Origin: Lapillicoccus sp.
Lineage (GTDB): Bacteria > Actinomycetota > Actinomycetes > Actinomycetales > Dermatophilaceae
Assembly: GCF_025353065.1 (NCBI RefSeq)
Contig: NZ_JANXRJ010000052.1
Coordinates: 1-64,000, forward strand
Direction of reading: 5' to 3'
DNA: 64,000 bases
This document shows positions 52,490 through 60,848 of this stretch, one piece after another. The translations under genes and the position numbers were made by a program. Below the pieces are notes generated by a model. The model saw only the letters and a program-made list of their open reading frames with translations, did no database searches and was not told where the DNA came from. How positions within the stretch are numbered: the first letter of the stretch is position 1; each line of letters starts with the position of its first letter.

Positions 52490-53500
52490 ATGAGCGTCAA
52501 GATCGGCATCAACGGCTTCGGCCGAATCGGCCGGGACTACCTGCGCTATGTGCTCGGCGCCACCGAGACCGACCTCGAGGTCGTCGCGATCAACGACGTC
52601 ACGGACTCCGCGACGATGGCTCGGCTGCTGCGATACGACAGCACCTTCGGGCCTCTGCACCGGCACGTCGAGGACCTCGGCGACGCGATCGCCGTCGATG
52701 GCCACAAGATCGCCGTGAGTGCCGAGCGTGATCCGGCGCAGCTGGCGTGGCGCCAGCACGGGGTGCAGCTCGTCATCGAGTCCAGCGGCAAGTTCCGGAC
52801 CCGCGAGGCTGCTGCGGCCCACCTCGAAGCCGGCGCCACAAAGGTGCTGCTGTCCTCACCGGGCAAGGGCCTCGACGCCACGATCGTCATGGGCGTCAAC
52901 GACGAGACCTACTCGCCGTCGCAGCACCACGTCATCTCCAACGCGTCGTGCACGACGAACTGCGTCGCGCCCATGGTCAAGGTGCTGAACGACACCTTCG
53001 GCATCGAGCAGGGCTTCATGACCACGGTGCACGCCTACACCGGCGACCAGAACCTGCTCGACGGGCCGCACAAGGACCCGCGCCGCGCCCGGGCGGCAGC
53101 GGTCAACATCATCCCCACCACGACCGGTGCGGCCCGCGCCGTCGGTGAGGTGCTCCCGGCGATGAAGGGCCGGCTGGACGGTGTCTCGCTGCGCGTACCC
53201 GTCGTCGACGGGTCGTTGGTGGACCTCGCCGTCCTCCTCGGGCGCGAGGCCACGGTGGCGGAGGTCAACGCTGCCTTCGAGGCCGCCGGTGCCACCGGTC
53301 CGCTCGCCGGTCGGCTGCGCCACACCACCGAACCGATCGTCTCGTCCGACGTCATCGGCGACTCGGCGTCCTGCGTGTTCGACTCCGAGCTGACCCAGGC
53401 GTCCGGACGGCTGGTCAAGGTCTTCGGCTGGTACGACAACGAGTGGGGCTACACCGCCCGGCTCGTCGACCTCTCCCGACTAGTGGCGCAGAAGCTCTGA
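52490..53500 (+). CDS. gap: Glyceraldehyde-3-phosphate dehydrogenase, type I
   Basis: This encodes 336 residues. The NAD-binding Rossmann start is 'IGINGFGRIGRDYLR', with Asp36 in 'AINDVTD' indicating NAD preference. The catalytic Cys154 lies in 'SNASCTTN' and His181 in 'TTVHAYTGDQ'. It oxidises glyceraldehyde 3-phosphate to 1,3-bisphosphoglycerate in glycolysis, or the reverse in gluconeogenesis. GGAG lies eight bases before the ATG. A strong hairpin follows the stop. No pgk or tpi gene is adjacent, so this is probably a second, separately regulated isozyme. Confidence 0.95.
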   Translation: MSVKIGINGFGRIGRDYLRYVLGATETDLEVVAINDVTDSATMARLLRYDSTFGPLHRHVEDLGDAIAVDGHKIAVSAERDPAQLAWRQHGVQLVIESSGKFRTREAAAAHLEAGATKVLLSSPGKGLDATIVMGVNDETYSPSQHHVISNASCTTNCVAPMVKVLNDTFGIEQGFMTTVHAYTGDQNLLDGPHKDPRRARAAAVNIIPTTTGAARAVGEVLPAMKGRLDGVSLRVPVVDGSLVDLAVLLGREATVAEVNAAFEAAGATGPLAGRLRHTTEPIVSSDVIGDSASCVFDSELTQASGRLVKVFGWYDNEWGYTARLVDLSRLVAQKL

Positions 53501-53517
53501 GGCGTATGCCGCAGCGT

Positions 53518-53553
53518 CCGGCAGGTCGGTGGCCAGGGCTATCGACCTGCCGG
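53518..53553 (+). terminator. Hairpin terminator after gap
   Basis: An 11-bp perfect stem (CCGGCAGGTCG / CGACCTGCCGG) with a 14-base loop starts 18 bases after the gap stop and separates it from the beta-glucosidase gene. Confidence 0.7.
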
Positions 53554-53599
53554 TGGTGCGCGGTGGTTCCCCCCGAAGAAGGTGGGAGGGTGGTCCTCG

Positions 53600-55936
53600 A
53601 TGACGACACCGAAGACGACACCGAAGACGACACCGGAACCACGCCCGAGCCCGCCCCGGCTGACCGAGGTGGAGATGACGACACGGATGGACGCGCTGCT
53701 GGCGGTGATGACGCCGGCCGAGAAGGCCGGGCAGCTCACGCAGTACTTCTACTTCGGTGCCCTCCGCGACACCCCGCCGCCCGACGGTGCCGGACCGGGC
53801 GATCTCGACAATGGCCAGCAGGCCGACATGGTCGAGGCGGTGCTGGCCCGGGGCGGGGCCGGCTCGTTGCTCTTCGTCACCGACCCTGCCGAGACCAACC
53901 GGCTGCAGCGGCTCACGATCGACGGCAACCGGCACGGCATACCAGCGCTGTTCGGTTTCGACGTCATCCACGGCCTGCGCACCATCCTCCCGGTCCCCAT
54001 CGCCATGGCGGCCTCCTGGGACCCGGAGACGATCGAGCGTGGGCAGGCCGTCGCGGCGCGGGAGGCGCGCGCCGTCGGCATCCACTGGACCTTCGCGCCG
54101 ATGGTCGACATCGCCCGCGACCCGCGGTGGGGGCGGATCGTCGAGGGCGCGGGTGAGGACCCCTACCTCGGGGCGGTGGTCGCCGCTGCGCAGGTGCGCG
54201 GCTTCCAGGGAGCGGCGATCGGCACACCCGAGCGGGTGATCGCCGGTCCGAAGCACTTCGCCGGCTACGGCGCCGCATCGGGTGGGCGGGACTACGACGA
54301 GTCACACATCTCGGACGACGAGCTCTGGAACGTCTACCTCCCGCCGTTCAAGGCGGCCGTCGACGCGGGCGCGGGCAACGTCATGACGGCCTACATGGAC
54401 CTCAACGGCATTCCCGCGACCGGCAACCGGTGGCTCTTCACCGAGGTGCTGCGCGACCTGTGGGACTTCCAGGGGTTCGTCGTCAGCGACGCCCAGGCCG
54501 TGCACAACCTCGTCACCCACGGCTTTGCCGCTGATCTCACGGACGCCGGCGCCCGTGCGCTCGATGCGGGTGTGGACATGGAGATGGCCATCGCCGACGC
54601 GGCATACGCGCACCTGCCCGAGGCCGTGCAGAGTGGGGCGGTCAGTGAGGGGACGCTCGACAGCCGGGTCCGGCGCGTGCTGGAGGCGAAGCTCCGGCTC
54701 GGTCTCTTCGACGACGCGTTCATCGACGAGGAGCAGGCCGCGGTCGTGCTCACCGACCCGGCACACCGGGAGGTCGCCCGGGTCGCCGCCGAGCGGTCGG
54801 CCGTGCTGCTGCGCAACGAGGGCGACCTGCTCCCGCTCGACCTCGGATCGGTGGGCTCGATCGCCGTGCTCGGGCCGCTCGCCGACTCCCGGCGCGACAC
54901 GCTGGGCCCCTGGGTGTTCGACTTCGACCTCGCCGAGACCGTGACGGTGCTCGAGGGCATCCGGTCCAGGGTCGGTGACGCGGCGACCGTCTCCCACGCG
55001 CCCGGCGTCCGGCCCGCGCAGCGCGTGTTCCCCTCGATGTTCGACATGTGGGGCGGGAACTCGCCCGAGGACCCGGAGGGGTTCGACGACGACGTCGAGC
55101 TCGACCGTGCGGTCGAGCTCGCGCGCAGCTCGCGGGTCGCGGTGGTGGTCGTGGGGGAGTGGCAGAACATGATCGGCGAGGGGGCCTCGCGTTCCTCGCT
55201 CGAGCTCCCGGGGCGACAGCTCGAGCTCGTCCAGCGGGTGGCCGAGATCGGCACTCCCGTCGTGCTGCTCGTGATGAACGGCCGACCGCTCGACCTCCGC
55301 TGGCCCGACCGGCACGTGCCGGCGATCCTCGACATCTGGTATCCGGGCTCCCAGGGCGGAGCAGCGGTGGCCCACCTCCTGTTCGGTGACGTCTCGCCTG
55401 CGGGACGGCTGCCGTTCTCCTGGCCGCGGACCGTCGGCCAGATCCCGATCAACTACTCGCACACTCGATCTCACGACCCCGACCGGCAGAACCGGCGCTA
55501 CTGGGACGAGGAGAGCACCCCGCTCTACCCGTTCGGGCACGGGCTCTCCTACTCCTCCTTCACGTATGCCGCCCCGGCCGTCGACACCGACACGATCGCC
55601 CCGGACCGGACCGTGACCGTCTCCGCGACCGTCACCAACACCGGTCGGCGGACCGCCGACGAGGTGGTCCAGCTCTACGTCCACCAGCGGCACGGCACGG
55701 CGTCGCGACCCGTCCGCGAGCTCAAGGGCTTCCAGCGGATCACGTTGGCGGCCGGGGAGTCCCGGTCGGTGGCGTTCACCCTGGGGGCGGCGCAGCTGCG
55801 CTACTGGAACGCTGCTGTGCGCGACTGGGTGCTCGACCCGTCCACGTTCGACGTCGGGATCGGCGCCGACTCGACGACCGCACTGACCGCGAGCTTCACC
55901 GTCACTCGCGTCCTCAGTGGGAGTCCCACCGACTGA
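53600..55936 (+). CDS. GH3 family beta-glucosidase
   Basis: This encodes 778 residues. The N-terminal TIM barrel has 'KHF' (218-220) and the nucleophile Asp297 in 'GFVVSDAQAVHNL'. The second alpha/beta domain and a C-terminal fibronectin-III-like domain ('YPFGHGLSYSSF', 'VTNTGRRTADEVVQLYV') complete the BglX architecture. It releases glucose or other sugars from the non-reducing end of beta-linked oligosaccharides. No signal peptide is visible, so it is probably cytoplasmic. The ATG at 53600 has GGGAGGG nine bases upstream. The first codons contain a short Thr-Pro-Lys tandem repeat. Confidence 0.92.
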   Translation: MTTPKTTPKTTPEPRPSPPRLTEVEMTTRMDALLAVMTPAEKAGQLTQYFYFGALRDTPPPDGAGPGDLDNGQQADMVEAVLARGGAGSLLFVTDPAETNRLQRLTIDGNRHGIPALFGFDVIHGLRTILPVPIAMAASWDPETIERGQAVAAREARAVGIHWTFAPMVDIARDPRWGRIVEGAGEDPYLGAVVAAAQVRGFQGAAIGTPERVIAGPKHFAGYGAASGGRDYDESHISDDELWNVYLPPFKAAVDAGAGNVMTAYMDLNGIPATGNRWLFTEVLRDLWDFQGFVVSDAQAVHNLVTHGFAADLTDAGARALDAGVDMEMAIADAAYAHLPEAVQSGAVSEGTLDSRVRRVLEAKLRLGLFDDAFIDEEQAAVVLTDPAHREVARVAAERSAVLLRNEGDLLPLDLGSVGSIAVLGPLADSRRDTLGPWVFDFDLAETVTVLEGIRSRVGDAATVSHAPGVRPAQRVFPSMFDMWGGNSPEDPEGFDDDVELDRAVELARSSRVAVVVVGEWQNMIGEGASRSSLELPGRQLELVQRVAEIGTPVVLLVMNGRPLDLRWPDRHVPAILDIWYPGSQGGAAVAHLLFGDVSPAGRLPFSWPRTVGQIPINYSHTRSHDPDRQNRRYWDEESTPLYPFGHGLSYSSFTYAAPAVDTDTIAPDRTVTVSATVTNTGRRTADEVVQLYVHQRHGTASRPVRELKGFQRITLAAGESRSVAFTLGAAQLRYWNAAVRDWVLDPSTFDVGIGADSTTALTASFTVTRVLSGSPTD

Positions 55937-55995
55937 CCTCGACACCGCCTCCGCTCCACCGGTTTCCGGGCCGAGGGAGTGGGTACTGCCCCTGC

Positions 55996-56412
55996 ATGGG
56001 CGACTACGAGGAATCCACCACGGTGGCGGTCAGCGCGAACGAGCTCTTCGGCTACCTGCAGGACGTGAAGAACCTGCCCCACTACCTCCCCCGGCTGACG
56101 TCGGTCACGCCATCGGGGGACGGCACCTACACGGTCACGGCGCACATCCAGCCGGAGGGCGGCGAGGCTCGCGACGTCGAGGGTGAGGCGTGGATGTCGG
56201 TCAAGACCGAGGGCCGCACTCTCGCCTGGGGTTCGGCCGGACCCCACAACTACGAGGGTGAGCTGGACGTCGAACCCGGGGACGCCGAGGGCACGTCGCG
56301 CCTCACGGTGCGGTTGCACACCGAGCGAGCCGAAGGGCCGTCGATCGAGAGTGGGCTCAAGGAGACCATCGCCGGGCTGAAGGACGCCGCCGAGTCCGCG
56401 TCCGAAGGGTGA
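55996..56412 (+). CDS. SRPBCC family protein
   Basis: This encodes 138 residues of the START/Bet v1-like fold: 'STTVAVSANELFGYLQDVKNLPHYLP', an open beta-sheet ('YTVTAHIQPEG', 'TLAWGSAGPHNYEGELDV'), and a closing long helix ('IESGLKETIAGLKDAAESA'). Members bind hydrophobic ligands or act as polyketide-cyclase-like proteins. The ligand is unknown. A hairpin at the stop codon suggests it ends its transcript. Confidence 0.82.
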   Translation: MGDYEESTTVAVSANELFGYLQDVKNLPHYLPRLTSVTPSGDGTYTVTAHIQPEGGEARDVEGEAWMSVKTEGRTLAWGSAGPHNYEGELDVEPGDAEGTSRLTVRLHTERAEGPSIESGLKETIAGLKDAAESASEG

Positions 56413-56443
56413 TCCCGCCTGCAGTGGCCTCCACGCCCTTCGG
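56402..56443 (+). terminator. Candidate hairpin terminator of the SRPBCC gene
   Basis: CCGAAGGG (56402-56409) pairs perfectly with CCCTTCGG (56436-56443) across a 26-base loop that itself can fold. The stem overlaps the last codons and adjoins the stop. Confidence 0.4.
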
Positions 56444-56569
56444 TGTGTTCGACGCCTGCACCGGCGGGACGGCTCCGGAGGGACATCCCCACGTCCTCGT
56501 CGTCGAGGTTCTTCGCCCTCGGTTCGACGGCCACCGGCACCCTGACGGTCTCGAACGGGAGCTGTCCGC

Positions 56570-57544
56570 ATGACCGACGAGAGCACCATCCCGAGCGACC
56601 TGCACCGTCGCGTGACCTGGCTGATCGCGTCTGGCGCGGCTGACCTCCCTCTTCCGGGAGCCGGGCGGACCGCGGCCCGCTGGGCCGCGCTGACGGCCCG
56701 GACCAGGGACGACGTCGTCGTCGGCCGGCTCGTCGAGGCCCACGCCGACGCCGACGCGATCCTCGCGCAGCTGGCTGGTCGCCGGGTCGCCGAGGACGAG
56801 TGGTGGGGTGTCTGGGCCGCCGAACCGCCCACCCCGCAGCTGAGGGCCACCCGGGCTGGTGATGCGTGGACCCTCACCGGAGGCAAGGTGTGGTGCTCGG
56901 GCGCGGGCCTGTGCAGTCACGCCCTGGTCACGGCCCGCGTCGGGCAGCACGACAGCGGTCTCTTCGCCGTCGACCTCGGTCACGAGGGAGCATCGGCGGA
57001 CACGACCGTGTGGAAGGGCACCGGAATGGCGCGCAGCAGGACGGGGACGGTCACCTTCGACCGGGTCCCGGCCGAGCGGATCGGCAGCCGCTCCGACTAT
57101 CTCGACCGGGCAGGGTTCTGGCACGGGGCGATCGGCGTTGCGGCGTGCTGGTTGGGAGGCGCCGAGCGGGTGGCAGACACCCTGCGTTCGGCGGCCGCAG
57201 CCCGGCCGCTGGACCCCCACGCCCTGGCCCATCTCGGTGCCGTCGACGCCGCGCTCGCCGGCGCGCGATGGACGATGGACGGGGCGGCTGCCGAGACGGA
57301 CCGACAGCCGGACGACCGGGGCGCCGCCCACCTGCGCGCCCTGCGGGTCCGCGCGGTCGTCGAGGCAGCCGCGGCCCTGACGATCGACCGGGTCGGACGA
57401 GCCCTCGGTCCGGCACCCCTCTGCCAGGACGAGATCCACGCCGGCACCGTCGACGACCTGCTGGTCTACCTGCGGCAGAGCCACGCCGAACGCGACCTCG
57501 CGTCCCTGGGGGGCGTCCTCGCCGCAGGAGGACACGATGGGTGA
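56570..57544 (+). CDS. Acyl-CoA dehydrogenase-like protein
   Basis: This 324-residue protein has the acyl-CoA dehydrogenase middle beta domain ('LTGGKVWCSGAGLCSHALVTARV', 'GTGMARSRTGTVTFDRVPAERIG') and a helical C-terminal domain. It is shorter than the usual 380 residues and lacks much of the N-terminal helical domain and the obvious catalytic Glu region. Homologs in other actinobacteria often head small clusters with a PIG-L deacetylase and a glycosyltransferase and may act on a lipid or sugar precursor. Here the next gene is MOSC. GGAG precedes the ATG. Confidence 0.75.
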   Translation: MTDESTIPSDLHRRVTWLIASGAADLPLPGAGRTAARWAALTARTRDDVVVGRLVEAHADADAILAQLAGRRVAEDEWWGVWAAEPPTPQLRATRAGDAWTLTGGKVWCSGAGLCSHALVTARVGQHDSGLFAVDLGHEGASADTTVWKGTGMARSRTGTVTFDRVPAERIGSRSDYLDRAGFWHGAIGVAACWLGGAERVADTLRSAAAARPLDPHALAHLGAVDAALAGARWTMDGAAAETDRQPDDRGAAHLRALRVRAVVEAAAALTIDRVGRALGPAPLCQDEIHAGTVDDLLVYLRQSHAERDLASLGGVLAAGGHDG

Positions 57545-57694
57545 CCCGAGCCACGCGGACCGGCTGACGAGGTCGACGAGACGGGTCGCGGCACACCCGT
57601 CCTCCCCGGGGGAGCGGTGGCCGCGCACGAGCGCGCTGCGCTGTGCCGACGGGCCACGCGTCCTCGGAAGCCGCTCGGGGACTAGCGTGCTGCC

Positions 57695-58045
57695 ATGGCC
57701 GACGTCTCGAGCATCCACATCTACCCCGCCAAGGGTGAGCCCGGGCAGGAGCTCGACGACGTGTCGGTCTCCGCGGAGGGACTCGACGGCGACCGGCGCA
57801 AAGGCGCCCCGGTGCACCTCGTCTCGGTCGCGGCCTACGTCGAGGAGCACCCGCGGGCCAACCTCGTCCTCGACCTCGACGGTGACGAGCTCACGGCCCT
57901 CATCGGCCGGCGCCTCCGGATCGGCAGCGTCGAGCTCGAGGTGACCGGCCCGGCGAAGAACTGCCCCGGCGTGTATGCCGTGGTACCGGTCCCCGGCGAC
58001 ATCGCCGTCGGCGACGAGGTGACCGTCGGCGTCGCCGGCCCCTGA
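57695..58045 (+). CDS. MOSC domain protein
   Basis: This encodes 116 residues forming a compact MOSC beta-barrel: 'IHIYPAKGEPGQELDDVSVSAEGLDGDRRKGAPVHLVS' and the late conserved Cys in 'GPAKNCPGVYAVV'. MOSC domains bind molybdenum cofactor or carry sulfur. A link to the Mo hydroxylase operon 40 kb away is possible but unproven. The start is ATG at 57695. It converges on the acyl-CoA oxidase gene with 17 bases between stops. Confidence 0.83.
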   Translation: MADVSSIHIYPAKGEPGQELDDVSVSAEGLDGDRRKGAPVHLVSVAAYVEEHPRANLVLDLDGDELTALIGRRLRIGSVELEVTGPAKNCPGVYAVVPVPGDIAVGDEVTVGVAGP

Positions 58046-58062
58046 AGCCGGACCCGGAGGGG

Positions 58063-60012
58063 TCAGGCGACGGGGAACGGATCGAGGAGCGCGCTGCCGA
58101 GCCAGCTGTCGGGGAGGCCGAAGCCGCCGACGATGTCGTGGGCGAGCGGGCGGAGCTCGCCGCACAGCTCGTTGACCCGCGCGATGACCTGCTTGCTGTG
58201 GCTCGGGGTGAGTCGCTCGTGCTCGAGGTACCAGCCGCGGTTGGTCTCGATGACCGAGAGGGCGTAGAGGTCGCAGAGCAGGTCGAGGACGCGCTTGGCC
58301 TCGGGGTCCGTCGTCGCCTCGATGCCGGCGACGAAGGCCTCGAGGACGATGCGGTCGACGTGGGCTCGCGCGGCACCGATGAGGTGGTCCTGCGCGTCGT
58401 TGAAGGTGGCGAGCTGGTCGTCCGCCCGCGAGGCCCGCTGCAGCCGCATCGCGACCCCCTCGAGCAGGTGCTTCTCCCGGTCGAGGAAGAGCTCGAGCTG
58501 CCGGCCCCGGCTGGCTTCGACGCCGTCGGAGTCGCGGGAGGGCGCGCTGGCGATGATCCGCTGCACGAGGCCCCGGGTGGAGGTCCGCTCCAGCACCGCA
58601 TCGGCGAATACCCTTGCGCCGAAACGGATCTTGCCCAGTGTCTGCAGGTCGCCGAAGGACTCCTGGTATGCCGTGAGCAGCCCCTTCGCGACGAGCTGGA
58701 GGAGCACGGTGTTGTCACCCTCGAACGTGGTGAAGACGTCGGTGTCGGCCTTGAGGGAGGGCAACCGGCTGTCGCTCAGGTAGCCGGCGCCGCCGCAGGC
58801 CTCGCGGCACATCTGGATCGACGAGGTCGCGTGCGCGGTCGACGCGACCTTGATGGCCGCGGCGCGGGCCTCGAGCTGCCGCTGAGCCTGCTCGTCCACC
58901 GGGCCGGGGGAGCTCTGGACGTCGTGCATCTCGGCGACGAGCGCGTTCTGCGCGAAGAGCAGCGCGTAGGAGATGGCGATCGCAGGAAGAAGCTTGCGCT
59001 GGTGGACGCGGTAGTCGAGGATCGCGATCTCCTGGCCCGACCCGGGCGCCTCGAACTGGCGACGGTGCTCGGCGTACCGGGTCGCGATGGCCAGGGCCGT
59101 GCGGGTGGCCGCGCCGGCCCCGCCCGCCACGGAGATCCGACCGCGCACCAGCGTGCCGAGCATCGTGAAGAACCGGCGGCCGGCGTTGTCGATGGGGGAG
59201 GAGTAGACCCCGTGCTCGTCGATGTCGCCGTAGCGGTTGAGGAGGTTGGTGCGCGGCACCCTGACGTGGTCGAAGGTGAGCCGTCCGTTGTCGACGCCCG
59301 GGAGACCGGCCTTGCCGCCGCAGTCGCCGATGGTCACGCCCGGCATCGCCCGGCCGCGAGCGTCACGGATCGGCACGAGGACGCAGTGCACGCCGTGGCC
59401 GCCATCGTCGGTCACGAGCTGGGCGAAGACCGCGGCCATCCGGGCGTCGCGCGCGGCGTTGCCGATGTAGTCCTTGCGCCCCAGGACCGACGGCGTGTGG
59501 ATGACGAGCTCGTCCGTGGCGCCGTCATAGGTCGCGGTCGTCAGCAGGTGCTGGACGTCGGAGCCGTGTCCCGTCTCGCTCATCGCGAAGCAGCCGGGGA
59601 CGCTGAGGTCGAGCATCGACGGGAGGTGTTCGTCGAAGTGTCGCTGGGTGCCGAGGTTGGCGATCGCCCCGGCATACAGGCCGAACTGCACACCGGCCTT
59701 CACCCACAGGGAGAGGTCGGCGTGGCCGAGCATCTCGAAGGCCGTGACGGAGGCGCCGAGGTCGCCGGTGCCGCCCTGACCGGGAAGCAGGCCGTCGCGG
59801 GCGTAGGGCTCCTTCGCGAGCTCGACCAGCTGGGCGCTGGTGTAGGCGCGGTAGTCCTCACGGCTCAGCTCCTCGTCCGGCGGCCCGAAACGCTCGGGCT
59901 CGATGCTCCGGATGGCGTCCCGCACGTGGGCCCAGCGACCGCCGGTGGCAGTGCGCAGGGCCGTCGCCAGGGAGGACGGGACGCTGTTCTCGTGGGGGTC
60001 GCGAGTGCTCAT
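58063..60012 (-). CDS. Acyl-CoA oxidase/dehydrogenase family enzyme
   Basis: This 649-residue protein matches the acyl-CoA oxidase size class. The flavin-binding middle domain shows 'GCFAMSETGHGSDVQHLLTTATYD' and 'YIGNAARDARMAAVFAQL'. The C-terminal helical domains show 'CREACGGAGYLSDSRLPSLKADTDVFTTFEGDN' with the likely catalytic Glu. It should carry out the first oxidation of fatty-acyl-CoA, passing electrons to O2 or ETF. AAGGA is seven bases before the ATG. It overlaps the upstream TetR gene by four bases, so the regulator and enzyme are one transcript divergent from the thiolase. Confidence 0.88.
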   Translation of the reverse strand: MSTRDPHENSVPSSLATALRTATGGRWAHVRDAIRSIEPERFGPPDEELSREDYRAYTSAQLVELAKEPYARDGLLPGQGGTGDLGASVTAFEMLGHADLSLWVKAGVQFGLYAGAIANLGTQRHFDEHLPSMLDLSVPGCFAMSETGHGSDVQHLLTTATYDGATDELVIHTPSVLGRKDYIGNAARDARMAAVFAQLVTDDGGHGVHCVLVPIRDARGRAMPGVTIGDCGGKAGLPGVDNGRLTFDHVRVPRTNLLNRYGDIDEHGVYSSPIDNAGRRFFTMLGTLVRGRISVAGGAGAATRTALAIATRYAEHRRQFEAPGSGQEIAILDYRVHQRKLLPAIAISYALLFAQNALVAEMHDVQSSPGPVDEQAQRQLEARAAAIKVASTAHATSSIQMCREACGGAGYLSDSRLPSLKADTDVFTTFEGDNTVLLQLVAKGLLTAYQESFGDLQTLGKIRFGARVFADAVLERTSTRGLVQRIIASAPSRDSDGVEASRGRQLELFLDREKHLLEGVAMRLQRASRADDQLATFNDAQDHLIGAARAHVDRIVLEAFVAGIEATTDPEAKRVLDLLCDLYALSVIETNRGWYLEHERLTPSHSKQVIARVNELCGELRPLAHDIVGGFGLPDSWLGSALLDPFPVA

Positions 60013-60749
60013 GAAGGGTCCTTGAGGGTGGTGGGGGTGGCGCCGCTGGTGGTGGTGCGGGCGGAGGGCGGCCAGGCCACCGAGAGGCCCGACCAGGCGA
60101 GGGCGGTGAGGGAGGCGGTGAGGTCGGCCCGCGGCATACCGGCGAAGCCCGGGCCACCGGCGAGCCACGCGTCGGCGGCGGCACGCACCATGCCGACGAT
60201 GCCGTGGCCCCACACGGGTGCCGGGCTCGTGGCGTGGCCGGCGGAGGCGAGGGCGGCATCGAGCACCGTCGTCATCTGTTGTGCCACATGGTTGCTCACC
60301 CCGGCCGCCGGGTCGTGGACGGTCGCGCCGGCCGGGTCTCGCACCCGGTCGCTCGCCCGGTCCAGCAAGGGTGCGGCGACGATGAAGCGGTAGACCTCGG
60401 GGTCCTTCTCGACGAGCACGAGGTAGGAGTCGATGGCCGCCGCGACGAGCGCCTGGGGGCTGGCGACGACATCGGCGAGGGGGATGCCGGTCTCGCCGAG
60501 CGCCCGGCCGAGGTCGCGCAGGATGAGGCCGTCGACGCGCTCCGAGACGGCGTGGTAGAGGCCGGCCCGGTCGGTGAAGTGCCGGTAGAACACGGTCTTG
60601 GACGTCCCCGCGACGGCGGCGATGTCGTCCATGCCGACGCTCGCGCCGTGCTGACGGATGGCACGGAGCGTCGCCTCGACGAGCTCTTCGCGGCGGTCGA
60701 GGCGGTGCTGGGCCCAGCGGGTGCTGCGGCCGTCGGTGGCGGTGGACAC
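60009..60749 (-). CDS. TetR family transcriptional regulator
   Basis: This encodes 246 residues. The N-terminal HTH reads 'RREELVEATLRAIRQHGASVGMDDIAAVAGTSKTVFYRHFTDRAGLYHAV'. The remainder is a helical ligand-binding domain. Its position between the acyl-CoA oxidase (co-transcribed) and thiolase (divergent) genes suggests it represses both units until an acyl-CoA binds. A near-perfect inverted repeat 8 bases upstream of its own start is the likely operator. The start is GTG at 60749. Confidence 0.88.
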   Translation of the reverse strand: MSTATDGRSTRWAQHRLDRREELVEATLRAIRQHGASVGMDDIAAVAGTSKTVFYRHFTDRAGLYHAVSERVDGLILRDLGRALGETGIPLADVVASPQALVAAAIDSYLVLVEKDPEVYRFIVAAPLLDRASDRVRDPAGATVHDPAAGVSNHVAQQMTTVLDAALASAGHATSPAPVWGHGIVGMVRAAADAWLAGGPGFAGMPRADLTASLTALAWSGLSVAWPPSARTTTSGATPTTLKDPS

Positions 60750-60756
60750 GATGATG

Positions 60757-60789
60757 ACGGTAACAGGTACCGCACGTACCTGCTACCGT
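60757..60789. promoter_or_regulatory. 33-bp inverted repeat, likely TetR operator
   Basis: ACGGTAACAGGTAC and GTACCTGCTACCGT form 14-base arms (13 of 14 paired) around the 5-base centre CGCAC. It lies in the 99-bp divergent region between the TetR gene and the thiolase gene, where it can control both promoters. Confidence 0.7.
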
Positions 60790-60848
60790 CTGTACTCGAT
60801 ACCTCGCCCGTCCTTCCGATTTCCGCCCTTCCCTTCAGGAGAGACCCC

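Noticed and set aside
60020..60026. A CCTTGAG copy near the acyl-CoA oxidase start as a further SARP site
   Set aside because: It is single, without a partner 11 bp away, and lies at the ribosome binding site. Single copies also occur in coding DNA of the RTX regions.
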